Shown here: positions 1 through 7,744 of the stretch, one piece after another
Numbering within the stretch: position 1 is the stretch's first letter
Layout: every line of letters starts with the position of its first letter
Origin: Liolophura sinensis
Taxonomy: Eukaryota; Mollusca; Polyplacophora; Chitonida; Chitonidae
Direction of reading: 5' to 3'
Assembly: GCF_032854445.1 (NCBI RefSeq)
Contig: NC_088300.1
Coordinates: forward strand, 47,160,984 to 47,175,681
Length of the DNA: 14,698 nucleotides
The notes under the pieces: generated by a model
The model's database searches: none
Seen by the model: only the letters and a program-made list of their open reading frames with translations
Told to the model about the DNA's origin: nothing
Position numbers and translations under genes: made by a program

Positions 1-674
1 AGGCGCTTTGCCAGTCTCGCGTTCCCAGTATATGCATTGATGATGTCATTTTTGAATATTCACGACCCTGGCAGATTCGAACTCACTACCCAAGATACAG
101 AAGACCATGAAATCCGAATGTATTTAAGAAGATGCACCACTGTAGAATGAAATAGTGTTAAGATCTTAATTCATATTTCATCGATTGATTAGCAGAGGTA
201 ATTCATGAACAGTTATCAAAGATGTACAACGTATATATACGGGAAACTGGAAGCCTTTAACACAGTACTATATCAGTTGCATGTCGTTAGTGCTAATATT
301 TCAATCAGCCTTACTTTATACTAGGTGTAGTTTTTTAGAGGCATGCAGGAATTGTGAGTGATGTTTCAAGAGAGATCACAGTGTTTCATAGATCAAGTCG
401 TTTGTATATAGAATTAAAGCGTTTTGTGTGGATCGTGGGTTTTACCCCCAGTGTATACAATATAGGCATTTAAACATGGTGAGGTTGATGACAAAAAGTC
501 CATGACCTCCTTAGAATGGCGGGGGAAGCAACACAAACATTTCCCCCCCAAAAACAGAACTTACACAATTCTGCATTGGCAATTTCGATACACAAACGCT
601 AAAATTCGTAACTTGGGGAAAGCGATGCAGGAATCTAAACAGGCCCAGGGGTGTAAGTCAGGTATTTGTGCATG
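1..674. other. Non-coding stretch, no gene seen
   Basis: I see no coding-like frame here. The stretch is AT-rich at the left and slightly GC-richer from about 480. Short C and A runs lie near 545-555. The only recognisable item is a tRNA B-box-like relic near 74-104, listed separately. If the minus-strand exon candidate at 675-869 is a terminal exon, its 3' untranslated region would lie in 480-674, but I saw no canonical AATAAA signal on the minus strand there. Confidence 0.5.
50..110 (-). repeat. tRNA-like (SINE-type) relic with B-box-like motif
   Basis: Read on the minus strand, the segment has GAGTTCGAATC at 84-74, close to the tRNA gene B box (GGTTCGANTCC). It is preceded by TCTTCTGTAT at 104-95. 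The same two words, in the same order, occur on the minus strand at 3471-3433, with 18 instead of 10 bases between them. No cloverleaf folds and no good A box is visible, so this is at most a decayed tRNA-derived short interspersed element. Inference from motif only. Confidence 0.25.
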
Positions 675-869
675 TTAAGCTGTACGACTCCTCTGCGGAC
701 CGGATATATTTTCTGCTTTGTTTCCACTAAGACGTCCCGAACGTGTTGAATCCTCTGTAATAACTAATCTAGCCGCAGATAAAGCACACGTTTTGTTTGC
801 CAGAGCGTGTGTACCGAATGTGTGCGGGACTCCGGCGTTCCGACTTTTTGCGACAACCACGCCATCAGC
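675..869 (-). CDS. Candidate terminal exon, unknown protein
   Basis: The minus-strand frame from 869 to the TAA at 677-675 encodes about 64 residues, running from ADGVVVAKSRNAG to GPQRSRTA. I recognise no family. Support is structural. About three quarters of the codons begin with a purine, the strongest RNY-type bias I counted in the window. The segment is GC-richer than its flanks. On the minus strand it is preceded by a long pyrimidine-rich tract (about 950-880), a branch-point-like TGCTAATG (plus 886-892 region) and an AG acceptor at 871-870. An exon starting at 869 would enter this frame directly. The peptide is hydrophilic, rich in Ser, Ala, Arg and Thr, with no membrane segment or clear motif, consistent with a disordered C-terminal tail. 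No upstream partner exon with a clear donor was found inside the window. It could also be a pseudogene piece. Confidence 0.4.
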   Translation of the reverse strand, partial: ADGVVVAKSRNAGVPHTFGTHALANKTCALSAARLVITEDSTRSGRLSGNKAENISGPQRSRTA

Positions 870-996
870 CTTGCAATATAAGAAACATTAGCAGACAAGA
901 TAGAAACAAGAGACAGAAAAATACGAGAAGCGCAGAAAAAAATACCCTTGGAGAGATGACACTGTGAGTGGGTACATGAAGCATGCCTGGTAAATA

Positions 997-1185
997 TTAA
1001 GTTATGCACCAAGGGATAACATTTATCGAGAGATTAGAGATGAGCAAATAAGCCGGGTTCTGTTCAACATGATAAGGGCCGTGCTCTAGATGAGAAGATA
1101 GGGGTGTATAGGACAATTCCACATACGGAATCGGCTGAGCAATCAAAACGTTCTGTAACCGACCGTCTGACCAATTTGTGACCAT
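997..1185 (-). CDS. Possible small ORF, unknown
   Basis: A minus-strand ATG at 1185 opens a 62-residue frame ending in TAA at 997, starting MVTNWSDGRLQNV and ending SINVIPWCIT. The start has a T at -3 and a G at +4, so its context is only fair. Codon first positions are about half purine, which is no better than random. Codons such as GAG CAC GGC and CAG AAC CCG GCT give it a coding look in places. It lies upstream, in minus-strand order, of the exon candidate at 675-869, but I see no donor site that would join them. More likely a chance frame. Confidence 0.15.
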   Translation of the reverse strand: MVTNWSDGRLQNVLIAQPIPYVELSYTPLSSHLEHGPYHVEQNPAYLLISNLSINVIPWCIT

Positions 1186-1827
1186 ATATACCCTTGGTAA
1201 AATGCTTCCGTGCTCAGTTTAGCTATTGATTACACAGTATAGTGTGTTCACTTCTTCGCTGTAATGGAAAACTGAGAACTATTTTTTTTAAATCTTTTTA
1301 AAATGTATGCAAAATGTCAATGTTTTAAAAGCTCCATTTTGATGTTCTTGTTGTACACATTAACCTAATCTTGACACAGATCTCAATGGATTACAGATAT
1401 AAAACGTAAAATAATCTCGAGTATTTATATGGACAGCTAATGTCATATGTCGTCTGTTGTAAGTGAAATGCCCTGCAGGAGTACACCAACAGGCGTCAGA
1501 CAAATGAATGAATAAATAAATTATTGGGCTGTCCAAAGATTTTAAACAATATTATCCTAATCTGAACAGTCTGCAAACAAATTTAGATGTTAGCTGCAAC
1601 ATCCGCCAATCTACACACGGGAAATACATGTATATGTATAGCTCTGGTGGGTGTCAGGATTGAGTCTATCAGTTCAAAGTTAACCAGTGAGTTGTACCCT
1701 TTCACTGCATGGCTCCACCAGTCCATCAACAAATCAGTCTGTTAATTCGTTAATGAAATAACGAATCAACCAGTTGCTTTTACGTCATCAATAAAATCTA
1801 GTCACTATATGCAGTCAGTATATACTC
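1186..1827. other. AT-rich non-coding stretch
   Basis: No coding-like frame was seen. Contents are T and A runs near 1282-1310, a short AATG/AATA-rich patch near 1504-1520, and an inverted repeat at 1741-1770, listed separately. The words CCAGT and CAGT recur between 1670 and 1775, giving a loosely repetitive feel without a fixed period. Confidence 0.5.
1741..1770. repeat. Short inverted repeat (hairpin)
   Basis: GTTAATTCGTTA at 1741-1752 and TAACGAATCAAC at 1759-1770 pair at 11 of 12 positions around a 6-base loop (ATGAAA). No flanking U-tract or gene end makes it a terminator. It is a potential hairpin only. Confidence 0.6.
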
Positions 1828-2037
1828 ATGCATGCAGGAGTGATGTTAGAGACCCTCTGTATATTGAGTTGCTTGAATTTACCTTTGACGGACAATCTGA
1901 ATGAGACAGTATTTCACATTTACTGTCTCCAGTCGAATGAAACTATTTGCTTAATAAGAAATACAGAAAAGTGTGTCACTGAGAATCATGTTATTGATTT
2001 ATACTTTCATAAAAATAGCTGCGATTTACAAAAATAG
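1828..2037 (+). CDS. Possible small cysteine-containing ORF
   Basis: An ATG at 1828 opens a 69-residue frame ending in TAG at 2035-2037. The peptide starts MHAGVMLETLCILSC, a weakly hydrophobic start that is short for a signal peptide. It then carries two NET sequons for N-glycosylation and several cysteines, two of them in YCLQSNETICL. That combination would suit a fragment of an extracellular domain, but I cannot name one. Codon composition is ordinary for this AT-rich region, and frames of this length are expected by chance here. No splice partner was identified. Confidence 0.15.
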   Translation: MHAGVMLETLCILSCLNLPLTDNLNETVFHIYCLQSNETICLIRNTEKCVTENHVIDLYFHKNSCDLQK

Positions 2038-2458
2038 CCAGTTCTAATACAAATACCCATACATTCGACGTCCTAACGAATGTTATAGATGTTTAGGTAT
2101 ATGTACAGGGTCACTTACCCTATATGTAAACACTCTGGCATGACATTCTTGACAGTCTATCTAATACTAATTGTGGACATACGTGCATACTTTGGTTTTA
2201 AAATACGGAGTAAACTCATTATCATATCACACAGATTTTTAGAAATCACACCTGACGTTAAAGCTGCAGATTATAAAAAAAATGTAGAAATCTGTTTCTT
2301 TTAGCATGCGGAGTACTTGTGTGGTTAATGTTATATACGTTCTTTATTGTAAAGCCCTAAGTAATATTTATGTTTAAACTTCTTTGCTTTGCCCCATTTA
2401 TTCGCTATCTAAAGACTTGTAGCTAAGAGTACCGTTCTGATTTAACAATTACGCTAAA

Positions 2459-2538
2459 CAATATTCATGATGATATATCAATATTCATTATGAGATATCA
2501 ATATTCATTATGAGATATTAATATTCATTATATACATA
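2459..2538. repeat. 20-bp tandem repeat, about four copies
   Basis: Four consecutive 20-bp units begin at 2459, 2479, 2499 and 2519. The two central units are identical (CAATATTCATTATGAGATAT). The first and last are diverged: the first reads ATTCATGATGATATAT, and the last ends in TATACATA. The array contains no ORF and stands alone between two AT-rich stretches. It looks like a short minisatellite. Confidence 0.85.
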
Positions 2539-2738
2539 TTTCAACATTCTCGTTACACAAAGTTGGATGCTGCTGAGCTCAAGGCGATTGTGTATATGAC
2601 TATAAAAGGTTGATTCTTAAGAATCTTTTTTAATTGTAGAATCTTTCCGATTATTGTATCGCCTTTATTTTTTCACCTTGGGGTTAAGAAGCTTCGTTTG
2701 CTTTACGAATACCTGTCCCTGTTGTATAATGATTTCAG

Positions 2739-3060
2739 GGATCCCATATTATCGGGTGTTAATGAGACTGTAAAAAAAAATTGGCGATTGTGAGGAAGAT
2801 CTTCGAGGAGAAGTGAGGAGGGTATAGAAGGGGTAAACCAAACAGTGTACATCGATACATTGACATACGACCGGCCCGAATCCACTTCATCGTCGATATG
2901 GCGGGTCGACGGATCCGGTGGCGGCGGGCTGAACAATCAGACCACTCAATGCCAAATCGGAAGGTGTCATTTTACAGAAAAGGGCGATTCTTTATCTAGA
3001 AATGATGCTTCCGTGGATCGCCCGGATACCGGTCTGCCAGATTCTGACAATTCAGAGTAA
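2739..3060 (+). pseudogene. Coding-like C-terminal exon or fragment with an in-frame stop
   Basis: A pyrimidine-leaning tract ending TGATTTCAG (AG at 2737-2738) looks like a 3' splice site. From 2740 the frame reads DPILSGVNETVKK, passes a run of nine A (2772-2780), and meets a TGA at 2791-2793. The same frame is then open again from 2794 to the TAA at 3058-3060, giving 88 codons. About 62% of those begin with a purine, and the stretch is clearly GC-richer than its flanks. The protein is hydrophilic: a basic start, a GSGGGG stretch, and a Ser/Asp-rich end (DTGLPDSDNSE), like the cytoplasmic tail of a receptor or scaffold. The frame one base over is strongly coding-like between 2780 and 2826 (IGDCEEDLRGEVRR), so one A too many in the run could explain the break. 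Alternatives are two exons (a weak donor at GGGTATAG or GGGGTAAAC) or a decayed copy. Family unknown. Confidence 0.35.
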
Positions 3061-3399
3061 CGGTTAGCTTTTTGGCACTTTCTCGGTTGATAGTATAATC
3101 TCGATTATATTCAGAAACAAAACTTGTTCAGGTGGACAAAAAAAGTTTCCATATTCTACAAAATGAACGAGAGATATATCTCTCTATCATACAAAATCCA
3201 ACTTTCTTAGCATGACATTTCACTGTCATTTGATCTATATAATCAGGGAAAATTGAATTCACTTTCTTACTTTTCTCTCTATACATATGCCTGCAAATCT
3301 GGTGGTTATATGGTCATCATACATATGTATATTAAGATCTTGCAGAGTAATAATTTCTCACTAATTAAGTGAACAGGTGAAAAGTTTATGGAGAGCAGA

Positions 3400-3485
3400 C
3401 CAGTATTTGAATGAACCAGCCAACAGATACTGGATTCGAACTCGTGATATCAATGATCAGAATACAGAAGATTTTGCTTTTGGGT
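3400..3485 (-). repeat. tRNA-like (SINE-type) relic with B-box-like motif
   Basis: The minus strand carries GAGTTCGAATCCAG around 3443-3430, a good match to the tRNA B box. It is preceded by TCTTCTGTAT at 3471-3462, as in the relic near position 74. Downstream on the minus strand comes CTGTTGGCTGG, a type of sequence often seen after the B box in tRNA-derived SINEs (from general memory). No A box or poly-A tail is clear, so the element is partial or old. Confidence 0.3.
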
Positions 3486-3851
3486 CCCGAAAATATGTTA
3501 CAATAATAAGTGTCTTTTTGTGCTATAAAATAAGCATTATATGGTAGACAAGTATCATTACGTATTGAGGCTATATAGGTCATTAGTATATAGTTAAACA
3601 CTCTCACGAGTGACAAGGGCTCCATTTAACTGCAACTTTACCGTGTTTAGCGTGTACTTAATACAGTTTACATTGCTATGTTCATTTTCTATACTTCCGG
3701 AAATAGTACTGGACATAAATTAAACTTATGGGCTAAAAGCGTTTAAGGTAGAGATGTTAAAGGGATGGAGACACTTATATTTCACTGATGAACTGATCTG
3801 ATAAAATGGGCACTTTGTAACCTGTTTGGTTTTGAAACCCATATATACTTG

Positions 3852-3870
3852 TATATATATATATATATAT
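3852..3870. repeat. (TA)n microsatellite
   Basis: An uninterrupted alternating TA tract, followed by GTATGTGTTTGTG. A shorter TATATA stretch precedes it from about 3840. Simple repeat, read directly from the sequence. Confidence 0.9.
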
Positions 3871-4189
3871 GTATGTGTTTGTGGCAAATCTTGTTATTTT
3901 ACTCTGAAGACGTTAATGGCAATAACGTACAATACTTTTGCGAAAATTAGTGAGATTAAACCGTTACATGGCATTATTCAATTCTAGACCTTGTAAGCGT
4001 CCATCGGGAATCGATAATATTTTTGTTGCCCCTGTAACACAATTGGCAAGATCATGGGAACGACACATGACTCCTACATTAAACGCTCATCGTAGATAAG
4101 AGATGCCGCTAAACGGTGCATGTCTTAGAGACAAACTCTGTATGAAAGTACTCCACCAATCCGCATGATGCGGCTTAGTTTTTAACGCG

Positions 4190-4500
4190 GAACAATGGCG
4201 GCTATGCGGTTGGCTATAGCTACAAATCTACAATGGCAGGTTGCAAGATTTAACAAAGTTGACATTTTTTATGCGCAAAATCCGTCGGAAAAAAATGAAA
4301 GGGCGAGCAGTATGAGATCATCTGCTCTCTATTTCTGTTTGCATTTCTGCTAAACGCACTTTGAGTAAATTCATTCATTCTAAATGCTCTTGTTTTCTGT
4401 ATACATAAGTCTTGTCAAGTCAACAGTAAGCTTTCCTCGGAAACTTGCTTCAGCCATCTTTGTTTGCGTGGCGCGGATTCCTGCTAGGTCACGTGACTAG
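4190..4500. promoter_or_regulatory. Promoter-like segment: two YY1-type motifs and a GTCACGTGAC E-box
   Basis: Three motifs cluster in a GC-richer segment. ACAATGGCGGCT at 4193-4204 resembles the YY1 element (AANATGGCGGC). CAGCCATCTTTG at 4451-4462 is the same element in reverse orientation. GTCACGTGAC at 4488-4497 is a perfect 10-bp palindrome that matches the consensus bound by TFEB/MITF/USF-type bHLH-Zip factors (the CLEAR motif). YY1 motifs are typically found at or just after animal transcription starts, where ATGGCGGC can include the initiator codon. No clear TATA box or CCAAT box accompanies them. Motif matches are seen in the sequence; promoter function is inference. Confidence 0.3.
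4195..4353 (+). CDS. Possible start exon or small ORF, unknown
   Basis: ACAATGGCG at 4192-4200 is a strong animal start context (A at -3, G at +4). It opens a 52-residue frame, from MAAMRLAIATNLQW to SALYFCLHFC, ending in TAA at 4351-4353. About 60% of codons start with a purine, mainly in the first 45. A CAG|GTTGCA donor-like site lies at about 4237-4245, so only the first 15 or so residues might be coding, as a first exon. No domain is recognisable. It sits within the promoter-like segment, so the ATG may instead simply be part of the YY1-type motif. Confidence 0.25.
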   Translation: MAAMRLAIATNLQWQVARFNKVDIFYAQNPSEKNERASSMRSSALYFCLHFC

Positions 4501-5437
4501 GGGAACATTCTCAGCCCGTGCTTCGGCTTGCTTGATCGACAAGTTATAATCCTATTAGAAATACAGTCCAACATAGTTAACAAGATTCCCCACATACCTC
4601 CAGACAAAATCTACATATTTCATAACAAAGAATTGTTAACAAACACGAGCATCTTGTACCGGTCAACCCATGACTTCCCGTCTCTCAGCACTCGTTCACA
4701 AAGGTTATATGGACAGCGTAAAACTCCAACAATCGCTGTATGTATATGCGTGATGAAATGTACTAGTAAGATTAAGATTAGTAATGTCAAATAAGACAAC
4801 AAATCATGTCTAAACTTGTATTTGAAATAGACTTGTCGGTGAAATAACAAAACAGCGAACGTGGGCGCATGCGCTTACAGTTATTTATTGTTTTAGCGTT
4901 CATTTATCGGTTAAAGCGTAAAATTTATTTATCTATTTTTTGAAATATAAAACAAGCTTCCAAAAAAAAAGAAGAAGATAATTCAGAATGTGTGTGTGTT
5001 TTTGTTTCTTTTTCTTTTTAAGGAAAACACCTTAATATCATTAAGATAGTAATGATATCTGATGATAAGGCGAGCATTTCTGGAGGCATGTGTATAAATA
5101 CAACACATAAAGATCTGAAACTCCGGACTGCAGTTGTACATCAAGGTTTTCGTATCGTTTGATGTCCACTTATACAAGAAAAGAGCTAACTGAAGCCTTA
5201 CTACATTGGTATCATTATTCTGGAACAATAGAAACGCAAAGACAGCTGTGTACGTAGACAAAAGCTATATGGAGACAACCAATGTTTTGAATTGTTTGTC
5301 TGTAGCATGATGTCGTTATCAAGTAAAAAAAAAGGCCATATATATAACGTATGTCCAGGTATATGTCAAAGAATATATTATAGGCTGAAGGAGTTCTAAG
5401 GCACCTCTCACTGTATAAAGTACAACACATGCCCGCC
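4501..5437. other. AT-rich stretch with weak open frames only
   Basis: A plus-strand open frame from 4528 to 4794 contains some coding-like words (NKIPHIPPDKIYIF) but begins with TTG and has no domain or splice support. Minus-strand frames at 4620-4850, 4983-5261 and 5215-5430 look like chance frames in AT-rich DNA. An A run followed by GAAGAAGA lies near 4962-4978, and a GT-rich patch follows near 4989-5000. I see no supported gene. Confidence 0.4.
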
Positions 5438-5457
5438 GGCTTAAACCGCTAGGCTAA
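5438..5457 (-). repeat. tRNA A-box-like relic
   Basis: On the minus strand TTAGCCTAGCGGTTTAAGCC includes TAGCCTAGCGGT, matching 11 of 12 positions of the tRNA gene A box (TRGCNNAGYNGG). Downstream on the minus strand, roughly 45-55 bases on, only a poor B-box resemblance (CTTAGAACTCC) is visible, and no cloverleaf forms. Probably the head of an old tRNA-derived SINE or a tRNA pseudogene. Confidence 0.25.
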
Positions 5458-5467
5458 CTTGTCGAGA

Positions 5468-5704
5468 CTAGATTTTCCGCGTGTAGCCGATTAGATTAGC
5501 CAAATTTGTAGCAAAGCTCATTTTCTTGGGACAAATTAATATGAGTACGCGGCAAAACGCCGACCCATTATAACCTGTACTATATTCACGTATACATAAA
5601 TATAGGTTGGTGGTTGATGGACATGTCAATATGTGTATGTCCTTCCTGAGATATATGCATGAAGATTGAGGTGAAGAATTAGACTTACACACTAAGATGC
5701 CCAC
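5468..5704 (-). CDS. Weak open frame, unknown
   Basis: The minus-strand frame ends in TAG at 5470-5468 and is open upstream past 5704. Its last residues are MSFATNLANLIGYTRKI. There are several cysteines and serines but no signal peptide, membrane segment or motif I can name. The 3' half is somewhat GC-richer than the surroundings. The first codon of the frame is GTG, so it would have to be an internal exon. I saw no convincing acceptor. Probably a chance frame. Confidence 0.12.
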   Translation of the reverse strand: MGILVCKSNSSPQSSCIYLRKDIHILTCPSTTNLYLCIREYSTGYNGSAFCRVLILICPKKMSFATNLANLIGYTRKI

Positions 5705-6943
5705 GGCATGAATGGATGGATTAAGTAAAAAGTATAGATTCCAGAATATTTATGTATAATATTTATATATAAATATTTGTTTATTTTAAAACAAATTTAC
5801 AGCGACCTGTGTAATATTTACTTTTAATAATTAATTCACTATGATTCATGCATAACTGCTAGGTATATGAACAAAAGAAATAAATCAGTCTTTACATTCT
5901 TCTTAAGAGTGGAAAATATGGCCAACAAAAGGGCAATGAATTTATTGATAAAATTATTCAATATAAAAGACTACAGCATATAAAAAGTAAAGTCAGTGTA
6001 GCGCCAACAGCGCATGTGATGATTGGCAAATGGTCACACGCAACAGCTGAAATCCGGCATCTTGTCCATTTATCTCAGTTACAATTTCTTTATGGTTTTA
6101 AGGTTTATTAACAGTTGATGTCGCTGCTTTGTGCTGGTAATCCACACGCCAAGAACATTTCTTGCGGCATTCTGGCATAAATGAAAACTACTTCTCTTTC
6201 TATATGACTACGTCCAAATTTCTGACTTTGTGTAATTTTTTTTTTTATATAGTTCTTTGGTGGTTTGTATTAAACGTCGTTTTTGAAATTTTTCTTGTGA
6301 GTATTGGCCCGAATCTTGACCATTATTCATGACGATTCGTATATAACAAATAAGACCACCAAATGGCAGTGGTTTCGTACACCTATAAAACCACTTTTAT
6401 ATAAATGAAATATTCGCAACGCCCCAATCATTTAAAGGGATACATTTATGTTTGACGAGGACTGTATCGCGTTCTAACATGTATAGAATACAGTGTTTAT
6501 ACGAAATTGCTTCTCAAACACAGAGATATAGACATATATGGGCACAAATTTCAGCAAAAAAGAGGAAACCAAAAAGTAAAAACGATAACGTTGGCATACA
6601 CATATAGCGGATTAACAGTAATTAATAAACATCTTGACTGGATATATATGTATATATATCCAAAAGACGTATATCTACTGACGTATTCTTTTTTCATTTG
6701 TTTGCTTAATCGGTTTATTAGGCTGCATTGCGATTTATTTCACATCTTCACATGCAACGAAATTAAGACACCTGTAGGCCTGTATTCGTAGACGCGATCT
6801 CAGCAGAATATATTCACCGCAATAATATCTTCATGAAAGGGCGCGAAACGGTTAATATCGATTTGTGGATTGTAAAGAAGCTATTAAAATTATTAAAATC
6901 GTTAGCTAATATCCTGTGACGATGTTAACTTATATTTTCAACG
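5705..6943. other. AT-rich non-coding stretch with small palindromes
   Basis: No gene is supported. An AT-only palindrome of 20 bp (AATATTTATATATAAATATT) lies at 5758-5777. A hairpin with 10-bp arms lies at 6640-6661 (GGATATATAT and ATATATATCC around GT). The plus-strand frame at 6507-6791 lacks coding-like composition. T and A runs occur near 6236-6246 and at 6987 onward. The left boundary of the tandem duplication follows at 6944. Confidence 0.45.
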
Positions 6944-7252
6944 TGTACTGAACCTGTTTATAAACAATTTAGCCTGCTTTCAAAACAAAAACAAAAAAAC
7001 ACATTTTTGAAACATTTTCGACGTTTGAAAATAGCAATCAATTCTAACTCTAATCCCTGGTGCCACTGCACCAAAGCAAATTGAAATTGTTCTATGTATG
7101 CTTTACGAAAATAAGTTATCGATGGTCGCTAATGATTCTACATTTTGTACATGGTTGTGGAATACGTAAAAATTTACGTCTGTCTCCTAATAGTCTAATG
7201 TGGTTATATATAGTCAATCCTCTTCTTGCATTTATAACCTATTTACTCTTCT
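6944..7252. repeat. Tandem duplication, copy 1 (about 309 bp)
   Basis: This unit starts TGTACTGAACCTGTTTATAAAC and repeats directly, in the same orientation, from 7253. By eye the two copies are about 96% identical over roughly 290 aligned bases. Differences are about a dozen substitutions plus a 1-base and a 2-base deletion in the A-rich stretch of copy 2. The unit contains an open frame beginning MPLHQSKLKLFYV, read from GTG. The copies differ at it mainly by amino-acid-changing substitutions, so it does not look selected. No terminal inverted repeats or target-site duplication were seen. Confidence 0.95.
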
Positions 7253-7543
7253 TGTACTGAACCTATTTATAAACAATTTGGCCTGCTTTCAAAACAAAAC
7301 AAAAAAACATTTTTGAAACATTTTCGACGTTTGAAAATAGCAATCAATTCTAACTCTAATCCCTGGTGCCATTGCACCAAAGCAAATTGAAATTGTTTTA
7401 TGTATGCTTTACGAAAATAAGTTATCAACGGTCGATAATGATTCTACATTTTGTACATGGTTTTGGAACACCTAAAAACTTACGTCTGTCTCCTAATAGT
7501 CTAATGTGGTTATATATAGTCAATCCTCTTCTTGCATTTATAA
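7253..7543. repeat. Tandem duplication, copy 2 (truncated at right)
   Basis: This copy joins copy 1 head to tail with no spacer. It stays similar to GCATTTATAAC at about 7533-7543, then diverges and lacks the last bases of copy 1 (CTATTTACTCTTCT). The right end falls on the tail of the minus-strand exon-like frame at 7538-7741. The direct abutment and low divergence point to a local duplication (slippage or unequal exchange) and not to two independent insertions. Confidence 0.95.
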
Positions 7544-7741
7544 CAGTAATTTTTTGACGGAAGCTTTATACATTTCCGACAGCATTAACGCCGTAATGCG
7601 CTCTCTTTGTCTGACCAGCTCTGTATGCGCGTCCATCCTCTTCCATTCTACGGCCATCAGACGGTCTTTAGCTTTAATCCAATAATGGACATCCACTGTA
7701 TATGCCTTCGATTGACCAGTTTGTTTACTCCCCGTCAGGCA
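7538..7741 (-). CDS. Candidate exon, charged helical protein, unknown
   Basis: The minus-strand frame is open from 7741 (just after a TAG at 7744-7742, whose AG could be an acceptor) to the TAA at 7540-7538, 67 residues. It begins CLTGSKQTGQSKAY, continues through HYWIKAKDRLMAVEWKRMD, and ends SEMYKASVKKLLL. About 64% of codons begin with a purine, and the segment is much GC-richer than its flanks. The sequence is rich in Lys, Arg, Glu and Met, with helical heptad-like spacing (ELVRQRERITALMLSEMY). That suits a coiled-coil or helical DNA-binding segment, but no family is recognised. Its stop codon and last few residues lie where the tandem duplication ends, so the original 3' end may have been altered. 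There is no ATG before residue 29. It could be an exon or a transposon-protein remnant. Confidence 0.38.
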   Translation of the reverse strand, partial: CLTGSKQTGQSKAYTVDVHYWIKAKDRLMAVEWKRMDAHTELVRQRERITALMLSEMYKASVKKLLL

Positions 7742-7744
7742 CTA

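Larger units (their letters stand above)
3061..4190. other. AT-rich non-coding stretch
   Basis: I see no convincing gene. A minus-strand open frame at 3386-3625 overlaps the tRNA-like relic near 3433 and has no coding-like composition. A (TA)n tract lies at 3852-3870. If the plus-strand exon candidate ending at 3060 is real, its 3' untranslated region would be here, but I found no AATAAA hexamer in the first several hundred bases. Confidence 0.5.

Noticed and set aside
1048-1064. Seventeen bases that on the minus strand read like the conserved ACAGAACCCGGCTTAT region of bacterial RNase P RNA
   Set aside because: The other conserved regions, such as GAGGAAAGTCCGGGC, are absent on the same strand nearby, and the surrounding sequence does not follow the RNase P fold. 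Treated as coincidence; an Infernal scan with the RNase P models would settle it.
4513-4530. GTGCTTCGGCTTGC, resembling the 5' end of U6 snRNA
   Set aside because: The rest of U6 (ACATATACTAAAATTGGAACG) does not follow.
5058-5085. CTGATGA followed by a possible stem, as in a hammerhead ribozyme core
   Set aside because: No GAAA after a second stem and no cleavage-site helix. Other CTGATGA words (3784, 14020 region on minus) fail in the same way.
4528-5430. Several open frames of 70-92 codons on both strands
   Set aside because: Mostly non-ATG starts, AT-rich codons like the surroundings, and no domains or splice support. Consistent with chance.
7060-7557. Paired 66- and 63-residue frames in the tandem duplication copies (MPLHQSKLKL...)
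   Set aside because: They exist in both copies only because the DNA was duplicated. Most differences between them change amino acids, and the start codon is GTG.
7650-7662. TCTACGGCCAT, like the start of animal 5S rRNA
   Set aside because: The match stops after 11 bases, no internal control region follows, and the position lies within the minus-strand exon-like frame.
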